A stretch of 22,889 nucleotides of DNA, from positions 1 through 22,889 of the forward strand of contig JBBISU010000047.1 of assembly GCA_037441225.1 (NCBI GenBank). Direction: 5' to 3'. Made by a program: the position numbers and the translations under genes. Origin of the DNA: JBBFMJ01 sp037441225. Its GTDB lineage: Bacteria > Acidobacteriota > Thermoanaerobaculia > UBA2201. The notes under the pieces were generated by a model that saw only the letters and a program-made list of their open reading frames with translations, searched no databases and was not told the DNA's origin. Below are positions 22,710 through 22,889 of the stretch, piece by piece; position 1 is the first letter of the stretch; each line of letters begins with the position of its first letter.

Positions 22710-22730
22710 GTGCGGGGCTCGTCCCCACCC
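22709..22730. repeat. GC-rich palindromic extragenic element
   Basis: Directly at the transglutaminase stop lies an inverted repeat: GGTG pairs with CACC and GGG with CCC, with one bulged C and a small loop around CTCG. It is strikingly GC- and CpG-rich beside the coding DNA. Similar GTAGG..CGGGGCT.GTCCCC..CC elements are dispersed through many bacterial genomes (from memory, not searched). No U-run follows, so simple terminator function is doubtful. Confidence 0.5.
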
Positions 22731-22746
22731 AAAGAACGTTCCCCGT

Positions 22747-22767
22747 ATCCGTTTTCTGTTATCCGTT
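22747..22767. repeat. Pair of TATCCGTT repeats
   Basis: TATCCGTT occurs twice (22747-22754 and 22760-22767), 5 nt apart. It is the reverse complement of the AACGGATA-type motif and shares GTTATCCGT with the tandem repeat at 66-92 on the opposite strand. Probably the same repeat family as at the left end. Confidence 0.45.
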
Positions 22768-22802
22768 AAAAGCTTGGAAAATTAAAAAAATTTTAGCCAT
22801 CT

Positions 22803-22846
22803 CCAAATATTTGGTTTTTGTAGCCGCAACATTTAGAGCCTGTGCC
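22803..22846. repeat. Non-coding tail: 12-bp palindrome and GTAGCCGCAAC-like element
   Basis: CCAAATATTTGG (22803-22814) is a perfect 12-bp palindrome. From 22820 the sequence GTAGCCGCAAC, followed by TTTAGAGCCTGTGCC, resembles a degenerate copy of a dispersed repeat type (GTAGCCGCAACCTTTAGG.., from memory). No gene is visible between 22710 and the end. Confidence 0.35.
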
Positions 22847-22889
22847 AAAAATAGATTTTTATATTAAAAAATTCTACCCCTTTTAATGT

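Noticed and set aside
22709..22730. GC hairpin as a Rho-independent terminator
   Set aside because: It is followed by AAAGAACG, not a T-run, and fits a dispersed repeat better.

Overview
The window is AT-rich DNA (roughly 30% GC by eye) from a bacterium that is very probably Gram-negative and anaerobic. The diderm evidence is an outer-membrane beta-barrel, a Wza-type polysaccharide export protein and a periplasmic lytic transglycosylase. The anaerobic evidence is a ferredoxin-type 2-oxoacid oxidoreductase. CpG is strongly depleted inside genes and arginine is written almost only as AGA/AGG. The phylum cannot be fixed from the sequence. The mix of proteins (DUF4388-DnaJ, TPR-AIM24, zinc ribbon-FHA, MoxR/DUF58/transglutaminase) would suit Acidobacteriota or another deep-branching, perhaps thermophilic, diderm lineage. 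No phage, transposase, CRISPR array or plasmid gene is visible. Both ends carry short non-coding repeats sharing a GTTATCCGT motif, so the window may be a contig that broke at dispersed repeats.

Layout. (1) 141-3716, minus strand: a large chemoreceptor-like protein fused to a peptide/nickel-type substrate-binding domain, followed by a YjbQ-family protein. (2) 3724-6241, plus strand: a prenyl diphosphate synthase overlapping a membrane protein with a decayed alkaline-phosphatase-like domain. The divergent starts of (1) and (2) are separated by a perfect 20-bp palindrome. (3) 6284-8562: lytic transglycosylase, TPR-AIM24 protein and zinc ribbon-FHA protein. (4) 8587-12650: KorA and KorB, a rhomboid protease and a TatD-family hydrolase, tightly packed. 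(5) 12682-13830: a DUF4388-DnaJ protein. (6) 13838-13911, minus strand: tRNA-Arg(CCG). (7) 13996-18196: an exopolysaccharide export operon of outer-membrane barrel, Wza-like protein and Wzz/BY-kinase, behind a TTGACA/TAAAAT promoter and without glycosyltransferases. (8) 18247-22709: two small secreted proteins of unknown function, then the MoxR ATPase, DUF58 and transglutaminase trio, behind a second promoter of the same type.

How the genes fit together. Much of the window concerns the cell envelope: export of a surface polysaccharide controlled by tyrosine phosphorylation, peptidoglycan turnover, intramembrane proteolysis and a MoxR-type maturation module. KorAB links 2-oxoacid oxidation to ferredoxin. 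The TPR-AIM24, zinc ribbon-FHA and DUF4388-DnaJ proteins look like adaptors whose partners lie elsewhere. No wholly new multi-gene defence or mobile system was found. The most unusual objects are the receptor with its ligand domain behind the signalling domain, the membrane phosphatase-like pseudoenzyme, and the pair of unknown secreted proteins leading the MoxR trio.
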